64,000 nt of DNA from Tamarix chinensis (lineage: Eukaryota > Streptophyta > Magnoliopsida > Caryophyllales > Tamaricaceae): assembly GCA_030549775.1 (NCBI GenBank), contig CM060178.1, forward strand, positions 67,136,896 through 67,200,895, given 5' to 3'. How positions within the stretch are numbered: position 1 is the stretch's first letter; every line of letters begins with the position of its first letter. The position numbers and the translations under genes are program-made. Positions 1-12,330 of this stretch are shown here, one piece after another. Below the pieces are notes generated by a model, which searched no databases, was not told the origin of the DNA, and worked only from the letters and a program-made list of their open reading frames with translations.

Positions 1-1340
1 ATTTTCCCTCCAATTCTATTATATCACTTATTAAATACATAAAATATCATAATATCTCGCACGTAAGAAGTATAGCCGGTACTACACTACTACTTACTAC
101 TATACTAGTTTACTACTAGTCTACTACTTGGTCAGTCAGCTAAGGCTCAAAAGTCACAGCTTCACACTATATTCTCTATAGTAGTCACACTCACACACTC
201 ACACTATGTCGTCACTCCTCATTACCCTATTTGGTTTTGGTGTGAATTGTGTAATTTGAACCAAATGGACAGAAAGTTTCACTATCTACTTCTTTATAGT
301 AGGCTTAGCTTAGTAGCTCAAGTGCTGAACCTGTCATTCATGACCAGATCAATAACCACTTTCAATAGTTAGTACTTAGTACCTCCTTGGCTCCCTCCTT
401 TGACTCACTACTACTATGTTGCGTCTCATTCCAGACTTCTAGCTCCCCACTCGGCCACTCCCAGCTTGTCCTCTATTTTGAATTTTTTCCATTTTGTTTC
501 GTACTTCCATTCCATCTCCTCCTATTTTAAAATTTTCTATTTCCTTCCATACTTCCACTCTATCTCCTCCTCTTCACTATTTCATTTTCAATCACCGTTA
601 CTATAGTGGTCGGAGGTGAGGTTACTTAGCTATATAATTATTCATTCTTTGGTAACTCTTTGTTATAGAAATAAGTTAAAATGCCTATTCACATTTAATA
701 TTCCTTCTAATAAGAATGATGCTAATGTAGTATTACTGTATTAGTGGTCATTTTGAATCCTAGATCATGATGTAATGCTTTTGTCTATTGTTGTTAAAGT
801 TGTCTAATGCGTTTTGTTTTTCTGGTCACTTGTACTCTTAGATAGGTCTTCAGTGGGTATTGGTTTTGAATCCTCTCTTGGGGAGTACTTGGCTACTATT
901 ACTTCACTCTCTATTTTTATAGAAGTTGTCGTTAGCTTTGCCATTTTCCATAGTCTTGTTTCTTACTTTGCTCATTAAGCCGATAGTTATGTTTGTTTGT
1001 TTGTTTTATTGAGGGCTTTGTGGTTGTGGGATGGTTTGTTTTGGATGTACCAATACTTGTTTACTGTGAAGCATAGAACTAAAATTGAGTTGGAAGTAGA
1101 AAAAGTCATTATGTTAGGCCTAGTCATACATGTTTAGGCCAATATCTATTTGTTTAGCATGCAAAATAGATTATTGTGCATATATGTTTAGCATGTAGAT
1201 TATATGTTAGCCTGTTAAATGGAAATAAATTGTTTGTTTAGCACTCACATACTAGCCTTTATAATTTTTTAAAGCTTTATCTCACTTTTTGTTTTAAGTT
1301 GTTAATGTTTTAATTATTGTGTATAATTATATTTATTTGT
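1..1340. other. AT-rich non-coding stretch upstream of hAT remnant
   Basis: I see no gene here. The first 130 bases hold short TACTAC-like repeats. The rest is AT-rich with stop codons in all frames. A pyrimidine-rich block lies at 370-600. It could be the 5' part of the hAT element whose broken transposase begins at 1352, but I could not find a matching terminal inverted repeat. Confidence 0.4.
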
Positions 1341-1351
1341 TTTAATTTATT

Positions 1352-2150
1352 ATGGTTATGGAAGCTAGAAATTATGATACTAGTAATCTTCCGAATCCAA
1401 AATTGCAAGAAGTAGATAAGAAAAAGAGCTTAGTTTGGAAATAATTTCTAAGGCTTAAAGGAATAGAGGCCAAGGATGGAAAAGAGAGAGCACTTTATAG
1501 CCATTTTAAGGTGTCTTCTTTCATTTCTAGTTCGCATTATGGAACAACAAATCTAAAAATAAATCTTGATAAATGTCCATTATATCAACAAACTATGAAA
1601 GTAGAATCTAATATTTATGACCAAAGGAACTATAGAGATCTATTAGCAAGGGCTATCCTCAAACATGGGTATGCATTCTCTTGGATTGAGCACATATGCA
1701 ACAGAGAAATTCATATATACTTGAATAATCAAGTTAGAGCCATTTATAGAAATACTGAAAAATCGAACGTATTAAAATTGCATTCAAACTTGAAAATTAA
1801 GCTTCAGACCTATCTTCATAGCATTCCTGGTCATATTTATCTGACTTCTGATATGTGGACTTCTTGTCAAACTAAGGGTTATATGTGTTTGATTGATCAA
1901 TTTGTTGATGCTAATTGGAAGTTGAATAGTAGAGTACTAAATTTTCATCATATAGAAACATAACATACAAGATAAATCCTACTTAATTCAGTGTTAAGTT
2001 TGCTTCAAGATTGGGGTATTAAGGATAAGATTTTCTCTATCACATTGGATAATGCTTCTAGCAATGATAGAATGCAAGATTATTTGAGAAATACACTAAA
2101 CAATCAAAAACATTTGTTACATGATGGCATTTACTTACATTTTTTAATAA
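1352..2150 (+). pseudogene. hAT-family transposase (BED finger, RICESLEEPER-like), broken and truncated
   Basis: The frame from the ATG at 1352 reads through a BED-finger-like start and then a typical plant hAT region: HGYAFSWIEH, REIHIYLNNQVRAI, then LTSDMWTSCQTKGYMCL, which carries the first catalytic aspartate context, and LLQDWGIKDKIFSITLDNAS with the second. Family members encode about 600-700 residues; only about 260 codons remain. The same frame is stopped at 1442-1444, 1961-1963 and 1973-1975, so the reading frame is kept but not translatable. Similarity stops near 2140, before the expected RCCAHILNL stretch and the C-terminal dimerisation domain, where simple AT-rich DNA begins. It would have cut and pasted the element in the nucleus; it is inactive now. 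Assignment to hAT is confident; the subfamily is inference. Confidence 0.85.
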
Positions 2151-2992
2151 AAAATTAAATTTTTTTACTCACATTGGACAATATTGTTCATTAGCATTTA
2201 TTTTCCTAAAATTTTAATTTAAAAAAATTGGAGGGAACTTCTGGTATCACTTAACACCAATGATTGGTATTGTCGGTATTAAGTAATTTTTTGCCTTTTT
2301 TTGGGGACACAAACATATCCGTCCTTTGATCTAATACAGATGAGTAATCATCAATAATAAGACTTAACATCGATGATTGTATATCGTTAGTATTAAGATC
2401 ATCGATATTAATTCATTTTTCTCATTGTGAGTATTGAGTAATAAAGCATGTTGTTCAACTCTACCTCTTTAAATATATCATTAGTTTTGAACATGTGTCA
2501 ATTAAAAAAAATACATTTCTAAATAACATGTTAGTTTGATCAAAGAAAACTTCTCATCTCTAAAAAAAATAAATTCCTAAGTAATATGCCAATTTGACTA
2601 AACATCAATTTTTGAATCAGAAGAGGAGATATTTGGCAAATTTTATATATTATATTACTTATATAATAAATTAAATAACCTAAAAAATTGAATCACAAAA
2701 ATGCCAAAAAAATTATTGAATTTTATATAAAATGAGTACATATAAAATATAGCTGAGTTGAAATTAATTAATGGAATGAAAAATCAAAGGAAAATAGGAA
2801 AAAAACCATCACATCATTTTTTTAAAGACTAGCAGTTACAGTATAAGATTGTTAAAATTATAATTCTTATAACAATGGTTTTAGTATAACAATTTATATA
2901 TATATATTTATATTACAAACTAATCAATATAGCCTTTAAATTTTATTTTATTTTTATATTTTATTAAAGTATATTTTTTTTATATACATAAG
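2151..2992. other. AT-rich DNA with short related motifs
   Basis: There is no gene. Between about 2240 and 2420 a motif of the type aacaccaatgattgg / aacatcgatgattg recurs in both orientations. This resembles the sub-terminal repeats of a CACTA or other DNA transposon that truncated the hAT gene. The remainder is A/T runs. Confidence 0.35.
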
Positions 2993-3005
2993 CACTACAA
3001 GAAAA
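2993..3005 (+). mobile_element. Possible CACTA (En/Spm) left terminus
   Basis: The 13 bases CACTACAAGAAAA are the usual outer end of plant CACTA elements. No matching right end (TTTTCTTGTAGTG) with a 3-bp target duplication was found within the next few hundred bases, so this may be a truncated end or chance. Confidence 0.3.
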
Positions 3006-3430
3006 ATAATAAAGATAAAAAGAAAAATATAAGATTTTATTTTTTCAAAAAATTATATCAATTTTTATATAAAAAGAAACTAGTAATAATTTTCTTTTGA
3101 TACATAGAAAGTTGATGAGAATTGATCAATAAAGTTGATCGTTTAACTCCAACTCTTCATATAGATCACCAGGTATGAATATGCAACAACTACCTCACCA
3201 TTCTTGCCAATTAAACCAACTGATTCCAAAGGGAAAAACACAAATTCTATTGGTGTACTTTAGTAATACTTAAGTGAGCTAACTTGTCAAGTTCAATGTA
3301 CTTCATTAATAATTAAGGAAGCTAACATTAGATGGTATTTATATAAATATATGATTATATATATGCCTTACTAAAAACATAATACATTAATATGTAAATA
3401 AACTTCTAAATAAATATATGTATTATTATA
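3006..3430. other. AT-rich stretch, nothing recognised
   Basis: A/T-rich sequence between the CACTA-like terminus and the copia-like 5' LTR. I see no open frame or repeat of note. Confidence 0.4.
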
Positions 3431-3735
3431 TTATTATAAATATTCTATTTATATATTGTGGATGTACGTTTTATAAATGTATATTGTATTAAATCATAGG
3501 TTTAATACTCTCATTAGTACTATAAGTTGTAGTAGCTTCTCCATTATGATTTCATACCTAACTTTATGTATCATCCACCTCCTTTCATATTCTCTAACTC
3601 TTTCTCATAATGGATGTAATAAGTGTGGGTATTATATATACGGGATATTATGAATGGTAAATAAAAGAAGGAATCCATACACATGAATGAGAATAAGGAG
3701 TCACATTCTCTCTCCCTATCTATATATATATGCTT
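3431..3735 (+). repeat. 5' LTR of the copia-like element
   Basis: It matches 7236-7540 along its length: shared blocks include gtatattgtattaaatcata, atcatccacctcctttcata and cacattctctctccctatct. The start is degraded (tattataaatattc where the 3' copy has tgttgtaaatatta). The exact 3' end is uncertain because both copies run into AT-rich sequence. Confidence 0.7.
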
Positions 3736-4279
3736 ATTTGTTGATCTTATTTGGGATGTTGGAAAAATTACCATAGAGTTGATGTCAAATTTGATCGGTG
3801 CTTGATAAAAGGAAATGTTCTATAATTATTAGTCATCATATTATATGAATATGGTTATTATGTCTCATATAAGACTAATCTACCATTTTTATTTCTTGTG
3901 TGAGATCTCAATTTTTGCAAGCATATGAAGGGTCACATATGTGTCATATCTTGCAATCAAGTAAATTTCAAGAACATCAATCCCCCACTTAATTTAAATT
4001 GATTAAGAGTTTTAAGGGGATATGATATGATCATAAAATTGGCTTAGGATATGAAAATTTATTTTTATCCCTCCTTTGCTTTATTCTTATGCTAATTGTT
4101 ATTTTTTATTAGTTTTAATTGTATATATTGGCAATATGTAATTTAATTTTATTGTATGTATGATGATCTCCCTTCTAATTATGAAATGGAGGGTAGAGAT
4201 AAATGATGGTAGAAGGATAAAAGTCTCCCATTTAATAAACATAAATTAGATCTAATATGATCAATTGAAAGATCAAAAG

Positions 4280-5320
4280 TGATGGATTGGCGTCCACACC
4301 GCCCATCACCATATGTAGATCTCCATCACTTGAAGAAGATGGAAAGCCATCTAAAGTGGTAATATTCAAAAAATTACTTAAATTTAAATGTGATGGATTG
4401 GAATTCTCATTGCCCATCACTACATACGTATCTCAACACTTGAAGTTGATTGGAGAATATAGTACAAACCTCTATTACCTTAAGTTAATGGAGGGTCACC
4501 ACAAGTGGTTAAAATTTTCCCATATACCTAAAGTATGGATGGGTGATTGCATAAGTCTTGGTAGAAGCATGAAGCTCCCAACCAATTATATTATTTACAA
4601 ATATATACATGAGGTACAAAAGGAAATGATACAATTGAGGTGAAAGTCAAAAGTTTCACCTAATGATTAAATGGTACTGAAGACCTTATGTACAATTCGA
4701 TCCCGAAGATCGAATGATTAGTAGGTGAATTAATACCTTATGTGTAATTTGATCAAGGAGATCAAATAGTTGAAAGTCTTTTATGGCTAATGTAATATGG
4801 GTAAAGAATATCATATGGTATTAAATATCCCAAGTGTTTCTCTATCTGAAGGATCAAGCTATTTGGTGGTCTATATAACCCCCACACTAATTTTATTTTG
4901 CATTTTCTAGTTATGCAATTTTAATTCTTGTAATTTTGTTTCTATAATTTTAAGTTTCACAATATTCAAAAAATTAATTCTAATCACGAAGTAGTGATGA
5001 TGGCTTTGTGCATAATTTGTCAACCACTTATTCATGATACTATACACCTACTTTACAACTGGTAGTAGTAAAAACCTACTATATCAAGTTTCCTCCACTA
5101 CCACAGTGGTTGGAATATTTACAATAGTCTCCCCATTATATTATAATTTTAGGGGGTAGAAATATTTTAATAGTTGAAGCCTAAAATTTCCTATCCAACA
5201 AGTAGTTTAATGGTTGAAGCTTGAAGCTTCCCATTTAGTTATTAGTATAATGGATGAAACATGAATTTTTCCATTTGATATAAGTAATTTATTGATAGAG
5301 GCTAAATGTTTCCCGTGTTA
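4280..5320. repeat. Degenerate short repeats inside the copia-like element
   Basis: A pair of about 65-bp units at 4280-4345 and 4390-4455 both start with gatggattgg and contain 'cccatcac' then 'cacttgaag'. Further on, a motif of the type ttgaag-N-cttcccattt recurs at about 4215, 4571, 4645, 5173, 5217, 5258 and 5300, often 40-60 bp apart. They do not encode a recognisable protein. Confidence 0.45.
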
Positions 5321-7221
5321 TAAACTTGAATACAATCCAGAAGATCAATTTATCTAATTGAATAGCCATTGTACATTCTATTTTAAGGATAAAGTATTTT
5401 ATGAGCTTATAATTGACAAGAATGTACACGTGTGTATGGCATGATAAATTTTTTAAAGGGTTTCCTAATTTAACAATTGGATAATAAAATTGTACATGAT
5501 ATTGTACCTAAGTTCGTGAATAACTTACTATGGTATATGAGTATTTTATGGTATTATTGCCATCAATATCAGCTAGAAGTAAGCCCAAGATAAATACACA
5601 GTATATGCATTTAGTATATGTGAAAAACCAAAAGGTATTACAAACTAGAAGTTAGTATAACATAAAATATTATCTTCATCGCATGAGAAATGAGAACACA
5701 TTAATAATAGGAAAGATCATTGAAGCCTGCACAAGCACCCATAAATAATTATAAAGATTCATTTTTAAATTGGTAATCTCATATAAACAACATATTATTC
5801 TTAGCAAATTTATAGTCATGATAATGTAAGAAAAAGCAAAAACTCCTATATAATTGATAGAATTCAAGTTGACACATGTGGACCATTTTAAATTTACTAT
5901 GGTATATAATGATGCATTAATGTAAGGTCACATGTTATATTTTGCAACAAATATTATTACATTGGCACACAAGTGAATAGCCATCGAATTAGGGTAAAAA
6001 TGCAATCAATGATTCAAGATAGAAGTAAAATGACTTGGTAGAGTCATTGATTATGCATTTGATTTGTAGACCCTCGTTAGTGAGGTCTATAAGTGATATG
6101 CCAATATACATTCAATGATTTTTGGTGTATACCAATCGCATATTAGATTAACCCTTCAGCCAAGTTAATTGAGACTATTAGATAAGTCTTTTGTCTGCTT
6201 ATAATAGCCCATGATTATGAAATTAATCCACAAAGAAGGCTAAAAAATATTTGTTTCCTTACCCTTAGGGGGAGAGAAGAGGAGATTGAGATTATAAAGC
6301 AATCAAGAACTTAGAAGATGTCTTCCATGAGATATGGACCCAAAGAAAAATCAAAAGTACACTTGATTATGCTTATGCTTGATAGATGTAGCCTAGCTAC
6401 AATATATGTCTATTATGGCCAAGAAATTATGAAACCAATATGTGTTTTGACTAAAGTTCCAACTAACATAGAAGTCCTTATGGTAAATTCAAATAATTTA
6501 ATGGCAAACATGGTACAAATACACTAGAAGAGTATGATAATGGTCTAAATAGCCAAACCCTCAAAAGAGGAGTTGTAATCCTTTAAAAGGATAGAAAACT
6601 TTCCATATTGAGTTGAAATATCCATATGGATAGAATCTAAGAATAAATTCCATTGGTAAATGAAATTTCCATTAATTATCCTTACATAGGTGTAAGGTGG
6701 TATGAGGTATACATTAGTGATGTCTTTACCTAAACAGTTGCAATTGATAATGGATAAAAGTAATAATTATTCTTGATTCATTATGGATTCTCATTGAATA
6801 AATTATTATCAAATTAGAATAGTCAAATGTATCTGCTTAATGAGCATGATTTGTATGGATAAGAAATTTGACATTTGAAGGTGTTAGACCAATTAGCTAT
6901 AAGTATATGTTTTTAAAGAAATGATTTAAAAGTTAATTTGGTGACATATGTCTTTGTGCAAAATCCAGGATTTTGTCTCTCATAGGGTTTTTATTAGTGA
7001 AGTTTTCAAATGTAAACAATATTAAATTATGCTTGTACATGAAAACATAACCATATGTAATATGACATATGAAGGAGACATACTAAGTTGAAGGAATCAA
7101 ATTATACTCTTTTCCTTAGCCATAGTTTTATCACACTAGATTTTCTTGGTAAGGTTTTTAGTGAGGCAGTATTTTAGAGATATATTCTTAAAGGGGAGTA
7201 TTGCAAATATTAGAAGATGTA

Positions 7222-7235
7222 CAACCAAGAGGGAG
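7222..7235 (+). other. Polypurine tract of the copia-like element
   Basis: The sequence ending in aagagggag lies directly before the TGTTG start of the 3' LTR. This is the expected primer for plus-strand DNA synthesis in an LTR element. Confidence 0.55.
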
Positions 7236-7540
7236 TGTTGTAAATATTATATTTACATATTGTGGATGTACAATTTTATGAATGTATATTGTATTAAATC
7301 ATAGGTTTAATACCCTCATTAGTACCATAAGTTGTATTAGATTATGATTCCACCCCCAACTCTACATATCATCCACCTCCTTTCATATTCTCTAACTCTT
7401 TCTCATGATGGATGTAATAAATTTGGGCATTATATATATGGAAAATTATAAGCTGTAAATGAAAAAAGGAATATAGACATATGAATGAGAATAAGAAGTC
7501 ACATTCTCTCTCCCTATCTATATTGTTCTATATCTCTATT
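7236..7540 (+). repeat. 3' LTR of the copia-like element
   Basis: It begins tgttgtaaatatta after the polypurine tract and repeats 3431-3735. The right edge is placed by loss of similarity after ctctctccctatctatat and is good to about 20 bases. Confidence 0.7.
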
Positions 7541-8860
7541 TGAATTTATCAATATTTTAACATATAGATATATATCACACTATATTTTTGGAAAACCTTG
7601 ATTTACTTAGAATATTTAGAACTTAATAAATTTATATTTTCTTATGCACTTTAGAAATATTTAGCATTTGTAATTTTTTTTTCTTTGTTCTTTATTGTTG
7701 TTCTGGCTTGCATGAGACTTTTGATCCATTTTGGTCTACAAACTTTTTAAAATTATTTCCTAATGTGAATATTTTAATTTCTTCTAATTTTATAAGTCTC
7801 CTATACTATTTTAAATTTTCAAGCTAGTCATTGTTAAAAAAGTATTATTCATCTTATCACGATGCCTTAAATATATTTTTAATCCCAGGAACAATCCTTT
7901 TAACTATCTAAAAGTTATGAAAATTTAGATATTGTTATTTTTTAGTGTTACTAAGCTCTAAGAAATCTTAAAATGTTTTGAAATTATTTTTATAATTTTT
8001 ATATTTATTTAGATATTATTGGACGTAATAAGTCATCAAATACAACCTTTCTTTCTCTAACTCTTATCTAAACCTATAAGCCCCAGTTCAAGCCATCCAT
8101 TCTTGGGTAGGATAATTTATAAATTCCCATCTTGGTCTCTTGGTATGTGCTACCTTCCTATCCTTGGTGTAATCAAATTGGTTTTTTCCACCTTGGTGTA
8201 AATTTCCCTTCTACCCTTATTTACACATTTTTCATCCTTTTTCTTTAACCTCTCTATGACACATGGAGCCACTAAAGCCTCTCCTTGTGGCTTCCCCTAT
8301 GTGTTAAAATTATTTTCTTTTGATCATTAACCATTTTGTATATCTTTCCATCACAAAACTTACATGTTAAGTTAAGCAAAATATATCCACTCTATTACCA
8401 ATTTTACCTATCTAACCTTAGTATTTTATTCTCTCCTTTATCCCCTCATTTCTTCTAGTTCCTACCTTCTTCTTTCTCTTTCGTTTTTAATGGATATGGA
8501 CATGGTTTCCACAATCATTAAAAAATTATTCAAATTATAATCTCTGTTACCAAACTTTCTCTTATTTTTGATTACGTAAGAGAAGATTAAGTTTAGTGAA
8601 AATTGAAGTTCTTCCTTTGTATTTCCTCGAAGTCCTAAGAAAATATTCTCATATAATCTATGTGTTTTTCCTTGTAGTGGAGCTTTGACTACTAAGGTAA
8701 CCCTCCTATACCATAGGTATATAGCTTTTACATGCTTATCATTATTAGTAGTATCTTTGTTGTTCTCAAGAGTTTTTTAACCTCTATGCCATATACATAA
8801 TTTCATGCTTTCTCATTTAATCCATAAATATCATGATGATTTTTGGGTTTCTAATTTTAG
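7541..8860. other. Intergenic, no gene seen
   Basis: AT-rich DNA with pyrimidine-rich parts at 8040-8250 and 8420-8520. There are stops in all frames and no recognisable repeat or RNA gene. Confidence 0.4.
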
Positions 8861-9090
8861 TGCTGGTTGGGAAAGGTGAACAGAGTCGCTAGCCGAATTT
8901 GTTGACTAAAGAAGTAAGCACTCGGGAAAGGAGAACTCTACGGGTAGGCCTGTTTCAGCTAAAGTAACACTCACCGGAAAAGCCTTCCAACTAACAACTA
9001 TTTTTATTGGAAAGGGGAGAAAAGGGACTATTCAAGCACTCGTTCTAGCCAACCAACAATCAAGTCCTTCGGGTGACGAATACAGACATT
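8861..9090. other. GC-richer block, possible organelle-derived insert
   Basis: About 230 bases starting tgctggttgggaaaggtg and ending near cgaatacagacattcc are near 48% GC by eye, against about 30% on both sides, with abrupt edges. The style (gggaaaggagaactctacgg and similar) is like plant mitochondrial intergenic DNA. No long open frame is present. The organelle origin is inference from composition only. Confidence 0.3.
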
Positions 9091-9439
9091 CCTATGTGTA
9101 ACATGTTTTAATTGAAACATGCATGTTTTAATTAAGTATAGTATGGTTGAAACTTGTGTTGTTTTCCTTCATGCATGTTTTGGTTTTTATATGATAATTA
9201 GGGTTTTAGTAGATTTTGTTGGAATGTAATTTCATCATTTTGATCTATGTTATCTTTAGGATATCTTTGATATATAACTTGTTATGCTTTGATGTTATTA
9301 AGCATATGTTATTTTCATTTGAAAATCATCAAGCTTTAGGTGTTCTTGGACATAAATTGTATAATTTTCATATATTTATGATGTTATTCATATATTTAAC
9401 TTTTTATTGGCCTAACAACATGTTAATTCTCATGTAATC
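9091..9439. other. AT-rich spacer
   Basis: No gene, repeat or regulatory site recognised. The plus-strand frame at 9216-9437 is hydrophobic low-complexity translation of AT-rich DNA and is not supported as a gene. Confidence 0.4.
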
Positions 9440-12095
9440 CAATACTCCTCCTATTGATACTACATGTCCCAAAAATGTAACCGCTAGAATCCAAAACTCA
9501 TACTTGGAAAGTTTGGCATATAACCTTTGTTCTATAAGAGTGACAAACGTGTGTGAAATTATTGCTCATGCTTCCCTATACTCTAAGAGCATACCAAAAT
9601 TTCATGTATGAAGACGACCAAAACCCGATTAAGAAATGATTAAAAGATTTTCATCATCAAGTCTATAAATACACTAGATGCATTAGTGAGCTCAAAAGGC
9701 ATTACCATGAACTCATAACTCTTATACTTTACCCTAAAGGTCATCTCCATGATGTCTATCTCTACAATGCATAGCTGATAATAACTCGACCTCAAGTCAA
9801 TATTTGAAAAATTCAAATCACCTCTAAGCTAATCAAACAAATTATTGATCCTCAAAAGCAGATATCGGTTTTTCAGAGTTTGGTAGTTGAGACCTTGATA
9901 ATCTATACATAAATAAAGAATCCCATCTTTTTTACTTAAAAAGAGGACTAATGCTCCCTATGGAGACATACTCGGACAGATGTACCACATGTCACTTTCT
10001 CTTCTAGTTGAAAATTCAAATCCTATAAATATATGGGCAACATCCAATAAGGTGCCTTAAAAACTAGCTCATCCTTTAGTACTTGCTCAATAATGAAGAC
10101 TATTTGATGTACTAAAGGAATATTAGACATCTTCTCCAAAAGTAAATTAGAAAAGTCTCGAGTAAACTAAATGTCTTTTAATGATGACATGTACTTGTTC
10201 ATTTCATGGACACCACAAATATACAGATTAACCTCTTTATACCAATGAATACAACATATGGGTAGATACAACCTTAATTGTAGGCCTAGGCTTGAATCTC
10301 CTATAGGAGAACCTATCACCTTAAGGTCTCCAAAATAGTACTTTCTCATGGGAAAAATCTAGCATGGGTCAGTGTCCCCTTGACATTTAAATCGTAAGGA
10401 TCAAATCAAATTCTTGTATTTCCATCTCAACCAAGTCTAACAGGAAGTCTAGCTCTCCTATATCTAAGGCCACATCTAAGTAATGTCTAGTGCAATCTAG
10501 CTTATCTCTTGAAAGATACATCTAAGTAGTGTCTAGGGTAATCTAGTCTATCTCTTTAAAGCCACATAATAGATATTGATACACTAGTTGATGGAGAAAA
10601 AGCACCCATAGACATAAATGACAATGATGCACTTGAATGAAACAACACATGTATTAGTAATGAAAAGATGGCAAACGCACCATTGAACAAATCTAGATAT
10701 TGATCAACCTCATCTTAGCTAATATAATTTAGACATATGGTTAAATGTCCTACTGGATATCCTCCATACTAAGGAAATGGGCCCATATGGTATCCCTTTA
10801 GTCTCCATAAGCTGTATACTAGTTGGGGCATATGCCCTCTCTATTTTTTTTTCTGTGGCTAGAAAGTAGGCTGCATATAAACTTGATATTAGAGTACAAG
10901 TGTTCCATATTAGTAAAATTAAACCTTTCTACTAGAATTAACCCCTTGTTGTTTGCACTTGTAGGATCGATGGAGAAACTAAGTGCAAGCTCAACACTAA
11001 ACAAAGATACCCTAACAGTCTCATCCAAGATGATCTTATCCCAAAAGAGACAAATAAAGCATCTTGGTTGCTCTAAATTCCATATTTGACTACTTATCTA
11101 ACCCCTACACTAAAACCTTGAAGATCCACCTTTCCAAAATTGAACATGTTATCCAAAACCCTACATTTGAGGCTTTCTCTTTCCCAAAATGGAAGATTTC
11201 TCATAAACCTCAGTATTGGCAACATTTTCCCGCTTGTACAAGGTTCCCAAGACATGGAAGGTCACGAAACCTATCATCCCATGGATGCTAAAGTAGAGTA
11301 AGCACTCACATTTATCGACCAATTTTCACTCACAGCTATTATATCTAGAGAAAACATTAACAATTTTGAAAACCAAGAATGACATTCTTGTAAAGTCATG
11401 CTGCCTAGGGTTGAGTGCATGAAATTTTTAAGCTTATAATTATTAAGGTTCTCAAGATAAAATTTAGTGTAAAGCATTGTCTTGAAGTCCTTTTAGGACA
11501 TTGGTTGTCCTCCCTATGTGTGATGACCTACCCACTAGGCATCCACAACTCTTTTGAGGAAAAATGTTGCTATACTCATTTTCCAAGCTCTTGGATAATC
11601 AACTACCTTAAAGTTCCTCTATAAGTCTCTAATCTATGCCTAAAGGATGATCAAATCCTCCTATCTAGAGTAGATCAGCAAATGATGTCCAGTGGTCCTC
11701 TAAAGGTAGACTTCTTTGATACTCTTATATGTGTAATGCGAAGGTGGTGGTGGTAGCAGCTAGGGCTAAGGTGATGGTGGTGGAATTCTACCAAACTCAA
11801 TGAATGCCTCAAACGTCTACTCCAAACATCCAACATGACCATTCAGTACCATGATGAGCTACTAGTAATATAGAAAACTTGTTAAGATAAAATATTTATA
11901 GCTTACTAGCATGTAATACACATAAGCACACCAAAGGTCACCAAGGCTATCCATTTTTTATTTCTAATTAGTTAATCCGAATATTTGATGAATTAATTTT
12001 TCAAAATAAGAAATAAACCAATGAAATCAAATAAGAGATCATTTGATAATTGAACTTTTCTAAAGCAAAACATGGTAATCAAAACTAAAGCTTTG
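9440..12095 (-). pseudogene. Ty3/gypsy (Tekay-like) gag-pol remnant, copy C
   Basis: Read on the minus strand, 12095 to 9440 follows the order gag, protease region, reverse transcriptase, in parallel with the copy at 39336-42440. Gag is marked by EAFIEFG followed by a proline-rich segment (about 11830-11740). RT is marked by [13 protein letters not shown] (about 9720-9680) and the active-site block FIHEILVCS at 9601-9612, where active elements have FIDDILVYS, so both catalytic aspartates are lost. No frame is open for more than about 90 codons. Integrase is absent; similarity ends near 9440. The element would have encoded a virus-like-particle capsid and replication enzymes; it is long dead. 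Its neighbour on the upstream side is an LTR scrap at 12105. Confidence 0.75.
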
Positions 12096-12104
12096 TTATC
12101 AACT

Positions 12105-12330
12105 TGTAGCACCCCAATATTTACTATTGAAAATTTTTGTGTTAGTGGAAGCATAATATCATTATATTTGAGTGTTACTATTGTAATCAATATAATTTTA
12201 GCTTTCCATACCATTCTTATATTGAATATAAGAAAAAATAATTAAAACTTGAAACATGATAAATAAAGAATGAGAAAACTTTCATAAAATTTGATAAGAT
12301 TTTGGAAATTAACTTTGAGTACTACTATTT
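12105..12330 (-). repeat. LTR fragment (3' end of the 5' LTR) of gypsy copy C
   Basis: It starts TGTAGCACCCC and parallels the first 220 bases of the LTR at 42461 (shared pattern: ctactgaaaa, then agtggaag / agcggaag, a TGTTAC block, and ttaactttgag / ttaactccaaa). A degenerate methionine-tRNA-type primer site (gttatcaa in plus orientation) lies just before it at 12095-12103, as expected for a minus-strand element. Confidence 0.6.

Larger units (their letters stand above)
3431..7540 (+). mobile_element. Copia-like LTR retrotransposon without coding capacity
   Basis: Two direct repeats of about 305 bp (3431-3735 and 7236-7540) enclose 3.5 kb. A purine-rich tract directly precedes the second repeat, and just before it lies a GGTTTTTAGTGAGGCAG-like stretch (about 7156-7175) seen at the 3' end of many plant Ty1/copia elements. 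This sets the plus orientation. I could not recognise gag, protease, integrase or RT in any frame, so this is either very decayed or a large non-autonomous derivative. No clear primer binding site or target-site duplication is visible. The two LTRs differ at many positions by eye, which suggests an old insertion. Confidence 0.65.

Noticed and set aside
3880..3900. Possible right end of the CACTA-like element starting at 2993 (tttcttgtgtgag)
   Set aside because: It does not match TTTTCTTGTAGTG and lies inside the copia-like element, so it cannot be the partner terminus.
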